From: Sphaeroforma arctica JP610
Lineage: Eukaryota > Opisthokonta > Ichthyosporea > Ichthyophonida
DNA: 30,897 bases
NCBI RefSeq assembly: GCF_001186125.1
Contig: NW_014040195.1
Span: 17,380 to 48,276 of the forward strand
Reading direction: 5' to 3'
In this document: positions 1-9,681 of the stretch, piece after piece
How positions within the stretch are numbered: position 1 is the stretch's first letter
How the letters are laid out: the number at the start of each line of letters is the position of its first letter
Notes under the pieces: model-generated
Seen by the model: the letters and a program-made list of their open reading frames with translations, nothing else
Database searches by the model: none
What the model was told of the DNA's origin: nothing
Made by a program: the position numbers and the translations under genes

Positions 1-172
1 CGTATGTATGTATGTATGTATATGTGTGTATGTATGTATTTATATATATATTATATTTATTATAAATATATATATATATAAATATGTATGTGTCTGTGTT
101 TGTGTCTGTGTCTGTGTCTGTCTGTGTCTGTGTCTGTCTGTGTATATATAGTATATATATATATATATATAG
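1..172. repeat. AT/GT microsatellite tract
   Basis: Simple sequence made of TATG, TA and TGTGTC runs. It ends in a TA run and an AG that serves as the likely acceptor of the exon starting at 173, so it is probably the 3' part of an intron. No coding potential is seen. Confidence 0.9.
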
Positions 173-2925
173 TATGCTCACGCGTGTACAACTGCATTGT
201 TTAATTGATTCCTATTATGCCTACCGTCAGGATTCTGTGATTGAAGAACCGGTGAGCCATGCCGTGGGAGTTATAGCCGACTCCAAATCATACGAGGTCA
301 CAGTCCTGTCCACCAGACCGGACCTTGACGTTGACCCGCATCTACTGTCGTATGTATCATGTTTTCTCGTATGTAACATCTCCTTTCGTATGTATCATGT
401 TTTCTCGTATATAACATCTACTGTCGTATGTATCATGTTTTCTCGTATATAACATCTCCTTTCGTATGTATCAAGTTTTCTCGTATATAACATCTCCTCT
501 CGTATGTATCATGTTTTCTCGTATATAACATCTACTGTCGTATGTATCATGTTTTCTCGTATATAACATCTACTGTCGTATGTATCATGTTTCTCGTATA
601 TAACATCTACTGTCGTATGTATCAAGTTTTCTCGTATATAACATCTCCTCTCGTATGTATCAAGTTTTCTCGTATATAACATCTCCTCTCGTATGTATCA
701 TGTTTTCTCGTATATAACATCTACTGTCGTATGTATCATGTTTTCTCGTATATAACATCTACTGTCGTATGTATCATGTTTTCTCGTATATAACATCTAC
801 TGTCGTATGTATCATGTTTTCTCGTATATAACATCTCCTTTCGTATGTATCAAGTTTTCTCGTATATAACATCTCCTCTCGTATGTATCATGTTTTCTCG
901 TATATAACATCTACTGTCGTATGTATCATGTTTTCTCGTATATAACATCTACTGTCGTATGTATCATGTTTTCTCGTATATAACATCTACTGTCGTATGT
1001 ATCATGTTTTCTCGTATATAACATCTACTGTCGTATGTATCATGTTTTCTCGTATGTAACATCTCCTCTCGTATGTAACGATCCTGTAATGGTTGACTAT
1101 GGCCGAGTGGGATAATGGAGTGCAACAGCCCATTGAGCTTCCCTTGTCTCTTTTGAATATCTTATTTGCTCAGTGGCACCGGTCTGCAACGCAATTGCAC
1201 GGCCTGACGTCTTCTGAGAATTAAACATCGTTATACATCGCATTACTTTGCGTTGCAAGTATGTATGGCCTGTCGGGTTGTCTCGTCTTGAGGGGGAATG
1301 ATCTAGCAGATTCCCACGCATACTATCTGCAGTGTCGCTCTCACTCTATTTATAACTTAATCTCTCCCTTGATACTTCTTCCAGTTCAGCATTTACGCGC
1401 ATATGGTGGCTATGCTGCCATAGTGGACGTGTACCATAGTCATACCTGTCGGATTTTAAAGTGAACATGCACGTTCAAATCGTGTATACATACATATGTT
1501 TCTAACTATCGGTAGACCTGCCCTAATACATAAACGGTCGCCGTATGGTATAGATGCCCCGTATTACCTGGCAAGTATCAAGTACCGGTTGCTGCCTATT
1601 ATTGCTGAACTCTTTCTACATGCAACATGCGTCCCATGTAGAGATGTGGAGGTTGCCTCGCACATAGACACGACCACGGCAAAGCCCTCAGCGCTGATTA
1701 CGTTCATGCTGCAAGCGGTTACAGACATGTGGAACCTAGGCTTGCCTTCAGAAACCGTATGTATAAACCCAGTTAATGTGTGCAGTAAGTGGACCCGTAT
1801 TTGAATGTATGTGAATGTGTGTGAATTCTACCGATCAAGCGATAGCAGATATGTTTGCGATTTCAAAAACTAAACTCAGATTAGCGTATATGTGGTTGTG
1901 TGACTAAGGTGAGTAGACGTATTTTTAAGTGTGACTAAAGGATGTAATTATTTCGATGTATACATATACAAATTTATGACTACTTGTACAGTGCAATTAT
2001 ACAGTGTGTGTGGACAGTTATATGATAATAAAAGGTACTGTGGGAGTACTATTTATCGGTGCATATGCTGCGTATGCTGCGTATATCATAGTGATAACCT
2101 CTCGCATTGAGTGCATATTCACACATATGAACCTGTTGTCAGACATCGAGTTGATCTGAATCAGTGACACATCGAAAGCGTATACGGCTCTTTCACTCAA
2201 CCCTCAGCAACCACGTTCTAAAGAAAGTGTACCAGTCTTACTGCTGATCTGATTCTTCGACGCAATCCAACCTGTCTTACAGTGCTTGTGGCACCTCGAG
2301 GACCATTTGCAGAACGTTTATTTCAAGAGCAAGGTACTGGCAGAGGTCATGGCCGATCTCAAGGCCCAGGGCCAACCCATCACAAAAGCCAGCTTAGCTA
2401 CAGCCATCGGGTGTGTCATATGTGGCATTAGGCACCATGTACATATTCACATATAAATATACATTTGTGTTATTTCGCTACAGCAACATATGCATGCTGG
2501 TGTACAAGTATTGTGGCAGTTACAGACATGCACTCCACAAGGTTATTCACCACATAACGTAGATATGCTTCCCCGCGAAAAAAAAAATTTACCCAGACCG
2601 AATTCTCACTGTATGTCAGTTTTTATGCGCACTCAACTACTACACTCCAGACCATACGGAATAAGACCCACTCACTGTATATACCGGCACACTCCATGTC
2701 ACCTTCGGACGCAACCATATAGTCATGCATGATCCTATGCTTATCATTTATGCTGTTCTCTTATGTGCCTTCGTGGGTTCACATATGGCCGGTTGGTCAA
2801 ATGATTTCGGTGCCTGATACTAATGAGACATAATCTGTCCCTCCAACCACAGAGTGGATGCGACTGATATCGCGCTTCTCCTCACAGTGATGGATACCTA
2901 CATAAATAATTCACCCGCTCGGTAG
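173..2925 (+). CDS. Folliculin-interacting-protein-like gene, 3' exons
   Basis: Four exons join in phase: 173-349 (ends with 2 nt over), 1642-1756 (starts with 1 nt), 2283-2410 (phase 0 in, 2 nt over) and 2853-2925 (1 nt in, stop TAG 2923-2925). Donors are GTATGT, GTATGT and GTGTGT; acceptors are TATAG, ATGTAG, TTACAG and CCACAG. The first exon reads EEPVSHAVGVIADSKSYEV. The last two read HLEDHLQNVYFKSKVLAEVM and then GVDATDIALLL. As I remember the family, these match the C-terminal DENN region of FNIP1/2 and Lst4, in particular the HLEDRLQ...KSKML segment and the final GIxxxDLxLL segment. FNIP proteins partner folliculin in lysosomal nutrient (mTORC1/AMPK) signalling. An alternative acceptor at about 1517 has the same phase and would add about 41 residues, but the shorter exon fits the family better. 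The N-terminal part lies outside the window. The assignment is from memory, not a search. Confidence 0.7.
339..1080 (+). repeat. 38-bp minisatellite containing a 5' splice site
   Basis: About 19 head-to-tail copies of a 38-bp unit, CATCTACTGTC + GTATGTATCATG + TTTTCTCGTATATAA. The first unit overlaps the exon: its first 11 bases (339-349) are the exon end, and GTATGT (350-355) is the donor. Variants replace CTACTGTC by CTCCTCTC or CTCCTTTC, and one copy near 586 lacks a T. Each unit therefore carries a potential GTATGT donor and a weaker GTATAT one. Confidence 0.92.
1833..1885 (+). repeat. Decayed copy of an FNIP-like exon end, in the intron
   Basis: In the frame of the upstream exon this intron segment reads DQAIADMFAIS, against LQAVTDMWNLG at the end of exon 1642-1756. 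The bases CAAGCG.T..CAGA.ATGT are shared. It ends at a possible donor, GC|GTATAT. It is either a relict duplicated exon end or an alternative exon. Confidence 0.55.
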
Positions 2926-3440
2926 CGGCGCTTACCGACGGCTATTATAGTCGGCACTTATATCTGCTGACAAGATGTGTAAATAGTGGACTTCAGGTGA
3001 AACTTACAGAGTACCATGGTGCAGAGTATAATAAACAAGCAACTAACTCTGTTGGGTTCAAATGAGCTGTCAGGGTTTTTGAGGGCATGGATCAAACACA
3101 ATTGCTATGAGACTTGTCGAGAAGCAACTTACCATATTAGAGATATATATTATCTTACTATTCCATAACTTGTATAAGATAGTGAATCTATCTTGTTGGC
3201 CGTTTTATTGCGTGCTCCTACGACTGCGACAGTATACGTGCGTCCTTAGGGTATTGTGCTGTGTCTGTGGCTACTACATCACCTGTGTTATGTAAATCTA
3301 ATATGTTGCGTCGTAGATTTCATTTTGGGCTGGCTCATAGTCGTAGACGACCTGGATATGCAAAGGCAATATTGGCAACCTGTGCGGCAAGTATTGCGAC
3401 AGTGGCAAACTTCATGGTGGGTATATAAAGGTAGTAGTAG
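2926..3440. other. 3' flank of the FNIP-like gene
   Basis: About 500 bases with no convincing gene. AATAAA at 3030-3035, about 105 bases after the stop codon, is a reasonable poly(A) signal for the upstream gene. Short open frames here have no recognisable content. The transposon remnant on the other strand begins near 3465. Confidence 0.5.
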
Positions 3441-3444
3441 ATTG

Positions 3445-4333
3445 TTAATGAAATAGTATTGTGATGAATGACACCAGTAACTCCTTCATCGGTGTAGCAT
3501 AATTCTGTTGCGCCTGATTCAGGGTTTTACTGTAGAATATAAGGTAGTGTTTCTTCGAGTTCACCCATTGAAATAGCGCTCCCCGCAAACCGTAGTCACC
3601 AGCATCGGTTTCTAGATTCAGCGGAACGTAATCCACCGGGAAGTTCAGAGCTACTGTGTTCACGATCGCGTCCTTCATAGCCACCCAGGCTGCTGTATGT
3701 CTGTCTTCTAATCGGTCCCCGATTGGTTCGTTGGGTTTCAACTTACAGAATTCCCTTAACGGTGTCACAATGTGGGCGAAGTTCGGTAGATGTTCGTAAA
3801 GAAAATTCGCAAGTCCTAGTGCCGAAGCAATGTCCTTGTAGCGTTGCGGCATCGGCCAATCTAACAACTTAGCTTGCTTTTCATGGTCGACATCGATTCC
3901 TTGGGCCGATACTTTCTTCTCGAGGATCATAATTTCTGCTATCGCAAAATGGCACTTCGCTGCATTTAGCTTGAAACTATGGTAAGTCAACCGTCGGATC
4001 ACCTCTTTCGTAATACGTATGTGTTCCTCGAAGTCATCCCCTACTATCACGATGTCGTCTATGTATTGATGGACCGGCATCCGTCCAGAATCGTGCTGAG
4101 AGTTCTCTGAAACGGTTGAGTCAGCACATGGAGCCCAAAAGGTGCTCAGGTAAACGAGAATTGATAGCGATCATGCGTGAAGCTAAACAAATACTGGGAA
4201 TCGAGATGGATTGTGAGCCGGTGGTAAGCAGCCGAGATGTCTAACGTCGTGTAGCCTCGCTGTCAAAAGTGGGGACAGCTAACAACGGCAAATTCACTGT
4301 CGTAGGAGTAGTCCGGTTAACAATCACCTAGTC
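3445..4333 (-). pseudogene. Ty3/gypsy reverse transcriptase and start of RNase H, truncated
   Basis: On the minus strand the segment 4333-4081 reads through an RT core (TTLDISAAYHRL, then FSFT, a stop, and APFGLHVLTQPFQ), with a stop codon and frame changes. From 4080 a continuous frame carries YIDDIVIV, the YxDD polymerase motif, followed by the RT thumb (AAKCHFA) and the first part of an RNase H domain (LETDAGDYGLRGALFQW, then ATPMKELL). The frame is lost right after KELL near 3465, where the rest of RNase H and all of integrase should follow. No 3' LTR is seen beyond this point, so the element is truncated by deletion or rearrangement. It cannot encode an active enzyme. Confidence 0.85.
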
Positions 4334-4921
4334 CTAGAACCATTTCTGCACCTGCTCCTCGACATATGGAAGCCATCCGTCCGACACAAAATTCTGAATA
4401 GATCGTCGCATACTCATCGCTTGGTCCCTCGTGACCGGAATAGCCACTTTACTACCTGCAAGGCGACAACGGGCGTTGTCGGCAATTGCCGCGTTATCAT
4501 CGAGTTCTGACTGCAGGCGATCCCGTACCCCGGCAGGTTCCGTAGTATTTGGGGCCTGGCGACGTGGAAGAGGTGTCAATAACTCGTCTAGTTCCGTAGG
4601 ATCAATTGGTACCAGAGGGGATTGTATGCCTCCCAAGTATAAACCCAATCCAGGCATAATATCCAGACCTAATATCATATCAATACCCTCCGGTAAATTC
4701 ATCAACTCTAATGATCCCTGAGTAATCTCAGTCCCATATCGAATTGGTAAGATCTCCGTCGTGCCCAGGCGCGGGGTACGCACCGCCTTATCTGCCAAAT
4801 ATATATACGTCCCCGGTGGTGCTGGGGTGACGGGCCGGTTAAGAAGATCTGCGGATGCCGTTGAGATGCAACTTATGTTCGCCCCGGTATCAACTAGTGC
4901 CCGGAACGTACGTCCGTTCAA
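4334..4921 (-). pseudogene. Ty3/gypsy aspartic protease and start of RT
   Basis: A 195-residue open frame. Residues about 7-20 carry FRALVDTGANISCIS, the DTGA catalytic motif of a retropepsin with the usual hydrophobic residue before it. Near residue 85 MILGLDIM matches the conserved ILG(L/M)D of retroviral-type proteases. The C-terminal part (EEQVQKWF) begins the RT domain, which continues in other frames below 4333. The motif is intact here, unlike in the plus-strand element of this window. It belongs to the same remnant as 3445-4333 and 5038-6205. Confidence 0.85.
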
Positions 4922-5037
4922 CTGTAACTGAATATAAACCCTATTATCTGGTTAATAAAATTGGCGCGGATGGCTAATACCCTACTCGAAGAGTCACTAT
5001 ACGTTACAGTCAAATCTTCGTCCGACACCCTGATGTC

Positions 5038-6205
5038 CTATTGCTGTGATTCTGTTGACGACCAATAGTCCCTGTTCGGCTGTGAGGTTATCGACTCTGG
5101 TGTCCCGTACTCACTATGAAGGATAGGATTGATATAGACCTCTGTAGCATTCGGTAGTGGTGTGATGCTTCCCTCTTCCGAAACCATATTATTCTGCGGA
5201 CCCCCCCCCCGACGCCGTGCTAGATGATCTGTCTGTTGTCGTCTGTGTTGTCCCCGACGACTGCAGTCCTGTGCCTCTCGCGGTCCTCTCGTCTGATCTA
5301 TTGGGCGTCCCCTATTGCTCATGGTATCGGATTGGGAATGAATATTGTTCCGATAATTATGACAACGTGGGATATGTCGTAAGCCGGGAGGTGCCTGTGC
5401 CTGACACCCGGAGCACACCGTGACCTGTGATGGTACCTGTGGTCTATGTTACCAAATCTCTTGTTGCCGCTGGGCAGTCTGCAGATTCGGACGACTATTC
5501 GTGGGTTCAGAACGTGACGTCTCACCCCCGTGCGGCCATCGATTCGCTAGACGAGCCGTTGTACGGAGCTGTGCTTCTTGTATATCCGGACTTAGTAATT
5601 GGAGCAATGCATGTGTTTCCAAAACTACAACGTGCGTTCATATGTCCGTACCCCTAGACAATCCTATAGTAACTGTACAATACAGTGGTTAAGTAGACTC
5701 TGCTTGAAGTCTGCATCATTCTGACTACGTTCGTGCGCACGACGGTGGTTCTCCATTAGGTATGTCATCCGTTCCATGATGGGGACATTCGTCAGTTTGA
5801 TGTGGCCTTTAGCTAGTTTCCGGAATGTCAGATCTACCGTTGCCTGAGTTTCATGTGCACAAATCTGGGTGATCTGCAACTCTGGTTTCCAATCAACCAA
5901 TCTATTGTGGCTAGACTTTATATACTCTAGTGTCGACTGTTCGGCCTTAAAATGATTTAGTACATTGTAGAACCAGCGTAGACTCCTAATATATGTGCAT
6001 TCTTCCACGTTTCCAACAGTGCCCCCTTCGTATCCCTTTCTATGATATTGCTCAGGTTGTATCTGTTGGATGGCCACTCCGGCCAACTCCGAGGCTCCCT
6101 AGGTTCCTTCTTGCCCATTGGTCGCGACTCATGTGTGGCGCGCAAGGTTTCTAATACTCCCCGTAGTGCTTCGGCTCTCATCGACGGTATGTACTTCGCT
6201 CTCAA
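5038..6205 (-). pseudogene. Ty3/gypsy-like gag region, frameshifted
   Basis: Minus-strand gag remnant in several frames: 6205-5957, then 6086-5664 (shift near 5990), then a third frame from about 5660 to 5038. The last frame has a stop (TAA after QQEIW) just before a nucleocapsid-like CSGCQ...GLRHIPRC motif. Its spacing, CX2CX9HX3C, differs from the classical CX2CX4HX4C knuckle. The tail is basic and Arg/Gln-rich (RRGQHRRQQ), as expected for an RNA-binding nucleocapsid. Positions about 4922-5037 link to the protease without a clear open frame. Assignment rests on the position upstream of protease and the knuckle-like motif; the capsid part is not recognisable by eye. Confidence 0.6.
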
Positions 6206-7182
6206 CAGGTTGTTGTGTTGACGATGAAGTTATTTGTAGTTGTTCTGGGTTGCTCGACTGGTGCGTCACAGTTGGCTGGGCTTGTTGGCTAAGCATCACT
6301 TCCGTTGTCGATGTTGTCCTTGCGTCTGTTTGGAAATCACCATTCTCGATTTGGAGGAATGTACTATTGTTCGTAGTGTCAGGTGTTGCGATAGCGGTTG
6401 TACATTTGTTGTCATCCCAGACAAAGAATTCATCTTCGAAAATATAGACGTCTCGGCTTTGTATTGTACGCTTGGTCAGAAATGAGTATATACGATACGA
6501 GTCCGGTGTTGTGTCCAAGGGTTGCGCAAGAAGAATGCCATCCAGTGCTTTGTCGTCGAGTTTGCCGTCTGGATCATGGTTCATGCGCACCGTGCACAAT
6601 GGTTGATGGATCACTTTCATCTGAATCTAATGCGATGAGATACGTGGTGAGCTCATCATACGACATGGCCATCATAGCGGGTGTCTTTTAAGGTAATCTT
6701 AACAGTCTGATTATCGTCGTTTACAGCCTGCCGTAGAATAGCGCATAGGCTGTTGTTAGACTTCGTACCTCCGGCGTTTTTGAATTTCACATATGCCGTG
6801 TTGAGACGACTGATAAGGCTGGCGTAAGATTCGTTCCGTTCTTGCGTGATGCGGTTCAGGTTTCCTTCTAATGTCTGGATATCATCTTCGGCTAGGGCTA
6901 CTAACTTGCGTTTCAGTGCGGCAAAAGCTTCCCACGGCTTATCAATGAATTGGCTGATCTCCGTCTGCAGCAGTGGAGATAAGGTGCGGTCGATAATCCG
7001 ATAAGCCTCAGTGATTTCCTTGGGTGTCCATCGGTTGCCTCTAGACGGGGTCGGATCGGTCAATATTGTTGGGATTCCTTCACAATTCACGGATAGAATT
7101 GTCTGGGTTTTCCAAGGAAGCCAGTCAACCTTCGATTCGAGAATAGGGTGGTCTTAATATCCTTAGAGTTCACAGTAGGCAT
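6129..7182 (-). pseudogene. Ty1/copia remnant: gag joined to the integrase C-terminal end
   Basis: An ATG at 7182 opens a short frame that shifts near 7140 into VDWLPWKTQTILS, then PWEAFAALKRKL and SYASLISRLNTAYVKFKNAGG. This fits a copia-type gag (UBN2 family). A further shift near 6680 leads to MSYDELTTYLIALD. The next frame, 6620-6129, reads KLDDKALDGILLAQ...YRIYSF..RTIQSRDVYIFEDE, which matches the C-terminal end of copia integrase (the family pattern KLDxKAxxGIFLGY...YRIY...SRDVxFxE). It then becomes the Ser/Thr/Gln-rich spacer usually found before copia RT. Protease and the integrase catalytic core are missing, so about 1.5 kb has been lost internally. Just beyond, the sequence becomes gypsy gag. 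Confidence 0.65.
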
Positions 7183-7256
7183 ATTGATAGCGCGAGATCA
7201 GAGTGACCTGATAAGTTGATAGAGTGCAATGTAGTATACTTTAAATAAAGTGCAAA

Positions 7257-7302
7257 TGTATTTATTTATTTTTGACCTCACCTTTGGTTTTATACCCAAG
7301 GT
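7257..7302 (-). promoter_or_regulatory. TATA/poly(A) block upstream of the copia-like gag
   Basis: On the minus strand: CCTTGGGTATAAAACCAAAG, then GTGAGG and AATAAATAAATAC. A TATA box is followed closely by AATAAA, as in LTR promoter/R regions. It lies about 75 bases upstream of the ATG at 7182. An inverted near-copy lies at 7797-7841. Confidence 0.5.
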
Positions 7303-7608
7303 GTTTGTGCTAGTGTTCAGCCGCTTGGGCTGGCCAGGGTAAAATTTCATATGGCCAGTATGAGAAACCTTATGCGTAACACTTTAACACTTCGATGCTA
7401 TTCTATTTCAACTTCTCTGCAACTAAATCTCACGCTGATCTCATAATGCCTTTCCGCATAGGTTGTGACTCACATAGAACCGCAGCTATTATAGAGTGTT
7501 GCGGATGACAGGCTTAATCAACTCTCGGAATCGGTTGAGAAACTTATCTGCTCTCGGGAATCGGTTACGTAATAACTCAGCTCTTGTGAGTAATTTAAGC
7601 AACTTGAT

Positions 7609-7672
7609 TAGCTCTCGGGAGTGAGCTAACTCTGAAGACTTAGCTCGCGGGAGTGGGCTAACTCTGATGACT
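7609..7672 (+). repeat. Two 32-bp tandem repeats
   Basis: Two adjacent 32-base units, TAGCTCTCGGGAGTGAGC... and TAGCTCGCGGGAGTGGGC..., each ending in TAACTCTGA(A/T)GACT. Looser relatives of the CTCTCGG(G)AATCGGTT type occur from 7518 to 7570. This may be LTR or enhancer sequence in the spacer between the two opposed retroelements. Confidence 0.7.
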
Positions 7673-7796
7673 TCCATAAATCAAAGATGGTATCTTGCTG
7701 TAAAATCTGGCATGAGACCTGTAGTCTCTCAGTGGATAACCCCATTTTTCGTAAGTTGGTGTTCCTGACATCTATGCACCCTGGATATGTTTCATA

Positions 7797-7841
7797 CCTT
7801 AGGTATAAAACCAAAGGTGAGGAAAGAAATAAATACATACA
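7797..7841 (+). promoter_or_regulatory. Inverted TATA/poly(A) block upstream of the plus-strand gag
   Basis: Reads CCTTAGGTATAAAACCAAAG, then GTGAGG and AAATAAATAC. It is nearly identical to the block at 7257-7302 on the opposite strand. It lies about 130 bases upstream of the gag ATG at 7974 and could supply its promoter. The flanking bases do not match, so it may be all that is recognisable of an LTR. Confidence 0.5.
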
Positions 7842-7973
7842 TTACATTTACCCAATTGGGATGACAATCGTCGGAAACCAGTTAAGACTGGGTATGTTAT
7901 CCAGACGCATGAATCACCCAAGATTATAATACCAACCACTATCCGAGGAACAACGCACCGAAAGGCCTCGACC

Positions 7974-9228
7974 ATGGACTTTACAAGGGGTAATAAACAC
8001 CCCCGTAAACGTGTTCACGAAGTCGAATTTAATCGCTTCGATCGCACAGCACTACATCAACCCGCAGAGGATTTTCACTCTGACGAGGAGACCGAACTTA
8101 ACAAATCGGTCGACGATTAAAATGGAAATCGCCCACGATGTGCATCATGCTGAGGATGTATCATATTTTGCTAATATGATTGCGATTAAGCAAAAGCGCA
8201 TCGATCAGCTACTTCAGGCCCAACGTGGACAAGACCACAGGGATAACCAGAAGTACAAACGACAGAACAGTCGACTTAAGTCGAACTGGGATGCCAACAA
8301 TAGGCAGGTCGAGTTTATGAACAACCATGACCTCGACACGCTAACCGGTACGCTTAACGCGTTTACGGTCATGCTGCAGACGAATGATATCGCTCCCCAG
8401 CAATGGATCTCTGCTTTAATGCAAACGTCTGACCCTACAGGTACAAGTTATTTGATCCTGCAGCGACACCAACATGAGCTAGACACTTGTCGTGACTGGC
8501 CAGCTGTGTGTTGGTTGGTTACATCCTTGTTAAGTAAGGACATGCGTAGCCCAGGACTCAGTTCAATTTTATCTGAACCAGTTGAAAACACGCCCATTCA
8601 GAGTTATATTCTGAAGCTAGATGCTGACCTGAAACGTCCAGATATAACAAAGGACAAGGCACAGCGATGGTACGAGTTCCTGGTTATGCACGTGTTCTGT
8701 AAGAACATAGGGAATATCGACCGTGAGAGCCTGTACACCGAGTTGCAACGTAAACACGCGACTGAGGCTCGAGACAAGGGACATGAAACAAAGTTTCATC
8801 TATCCCGACTTACGTGGGAACAGTTTTATGATACTGTATTCACCCTTTTCCCCGCACACCGAGTAACATCGAAGGGAAAAGTGGCTGTTAAGAAGCCGCG
8901 GGAGCACACCGATCACGGATATGTATCCAGGCAGACCTCAAACGAGAGACCCAAACATACACGTGCTCGCGACTCCACTCTATCCACGCGACCCAATAAA
9001 CGGGCACGCGCGGAGGCGAAGGACAAGGAACCTCCATTTAAGGAGATTAAGAATTGTGCCGACGCACAGTGTGGGTATGACATATACTAATTGACCCCTG
9101 ACGGTTATTGGAATGGCAGGCATGCATCCACCTGTACACACTTTCTTATTAAGTGCGACAAGTGTGAGAAGACCAATGGCTATCACACTAAGTCTTGTGA
9201 CAAAAAGCCCAACATTAAGTTGGAGTGA
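7974..9228 (+). pseudogene. gag of the plus-strand gypsy element
   Basis: An ATG at 7974 opens 48 codons (MDFTRGNKHPRKRVHEVEFN...) that end at TAA 8118-8120. The frame then shifts, and a long frame runs from about 8122 (MEIAHDVHHAEDV) to TAA 9088-9090. It continues in the same frame to TGA 9226-9228. The central part is helical and Gln/Arg-rich with a tract typical of a capsid (QWISALMQTSDPTGTSYLIL). The end is basic (RPNKRARAEAKDKE), followed past the stop by CDKCEKTNGYHTKSC, a zinc-knuckle-like CX2CX6HX3C. The start at 7974 is chosen because both parts are hydrophilic and contiguous. A GTG-initiated start at 8011 would be out of keeping with a eukaryote. Confidence 0.75.
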
Positions 9229-9681
9229 AGGTACTACCAGGTACAATCGTTACACAGACAATACAACGACTCTTTAGATGAGCGTGTAATAATCCCTGTA
9301 TATTGCAATGGAAATAAAATCCTTGCGTTGATTGATCGTGGTTCAGAAATTTCATGTATATCCGATCGCTTTGCATTAATGAAAGATATCGAAAGGAGAA
9401 CACAAACAACTCACCTCATTTTAGCTAATGATAAAACTGCTAAGTGTGATACCCTGGCCACGGATGTTAAAATCTCCCTGGCCGATGATAGGAATATCAC
9501 TACCCAAGCTGTGATAGTTAAGATGCCACAGAAGTACGACTTAATAGTCGGAATGAGTGACTTACTCACTCTAGGTATAACCTTAACTGGTTTACCAAAT
9601 AACATAAATCCATTAAAGATCAATCAGACGATAACTGTCGGAAACCATATAAGCCCCCGTCAGATACAGTCAAGCCATTAA
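9229..9681 (+). pseudogene. Aspartic protease with altered catalytic triplet
   Basis: In the same frame as gag, after TGA 9226. VIIPVYCNGNKILALIDRGS contains the flap-side strand and the active-site strand of a retropepsin. The catalytic triplet reads D-R-G-S (9358-9369 region) instead of D-T/S-G-x. Further on, YDLIVGMSDLL matches the conserved (I/L)(L/V)G(M)D segment, with Asp in the normal place after Ser. The frame ends at TAA 9679-9681, and RT continues in another frame that is already open from about 9630. Replacement of Thr by Arg in the triplet should destroy activity if it reflects the genome. Confidence 0.8.

Noticed and set aside
84-452. Single 122-codon gene
   Set aside because: Its start is microsatellite (VSVSVCVCV) and its end is intron minisatellite; only 173-349 is coding.
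349-1080. CRISPR-like array
   Set aside because: The units are directly contiguous with no unique spacers, and the host is a eukaryote.
4431-4721. Plus-strand 96-codon frame
   Set aside because: It is antisense to the protease frame, which carries clear motifs.
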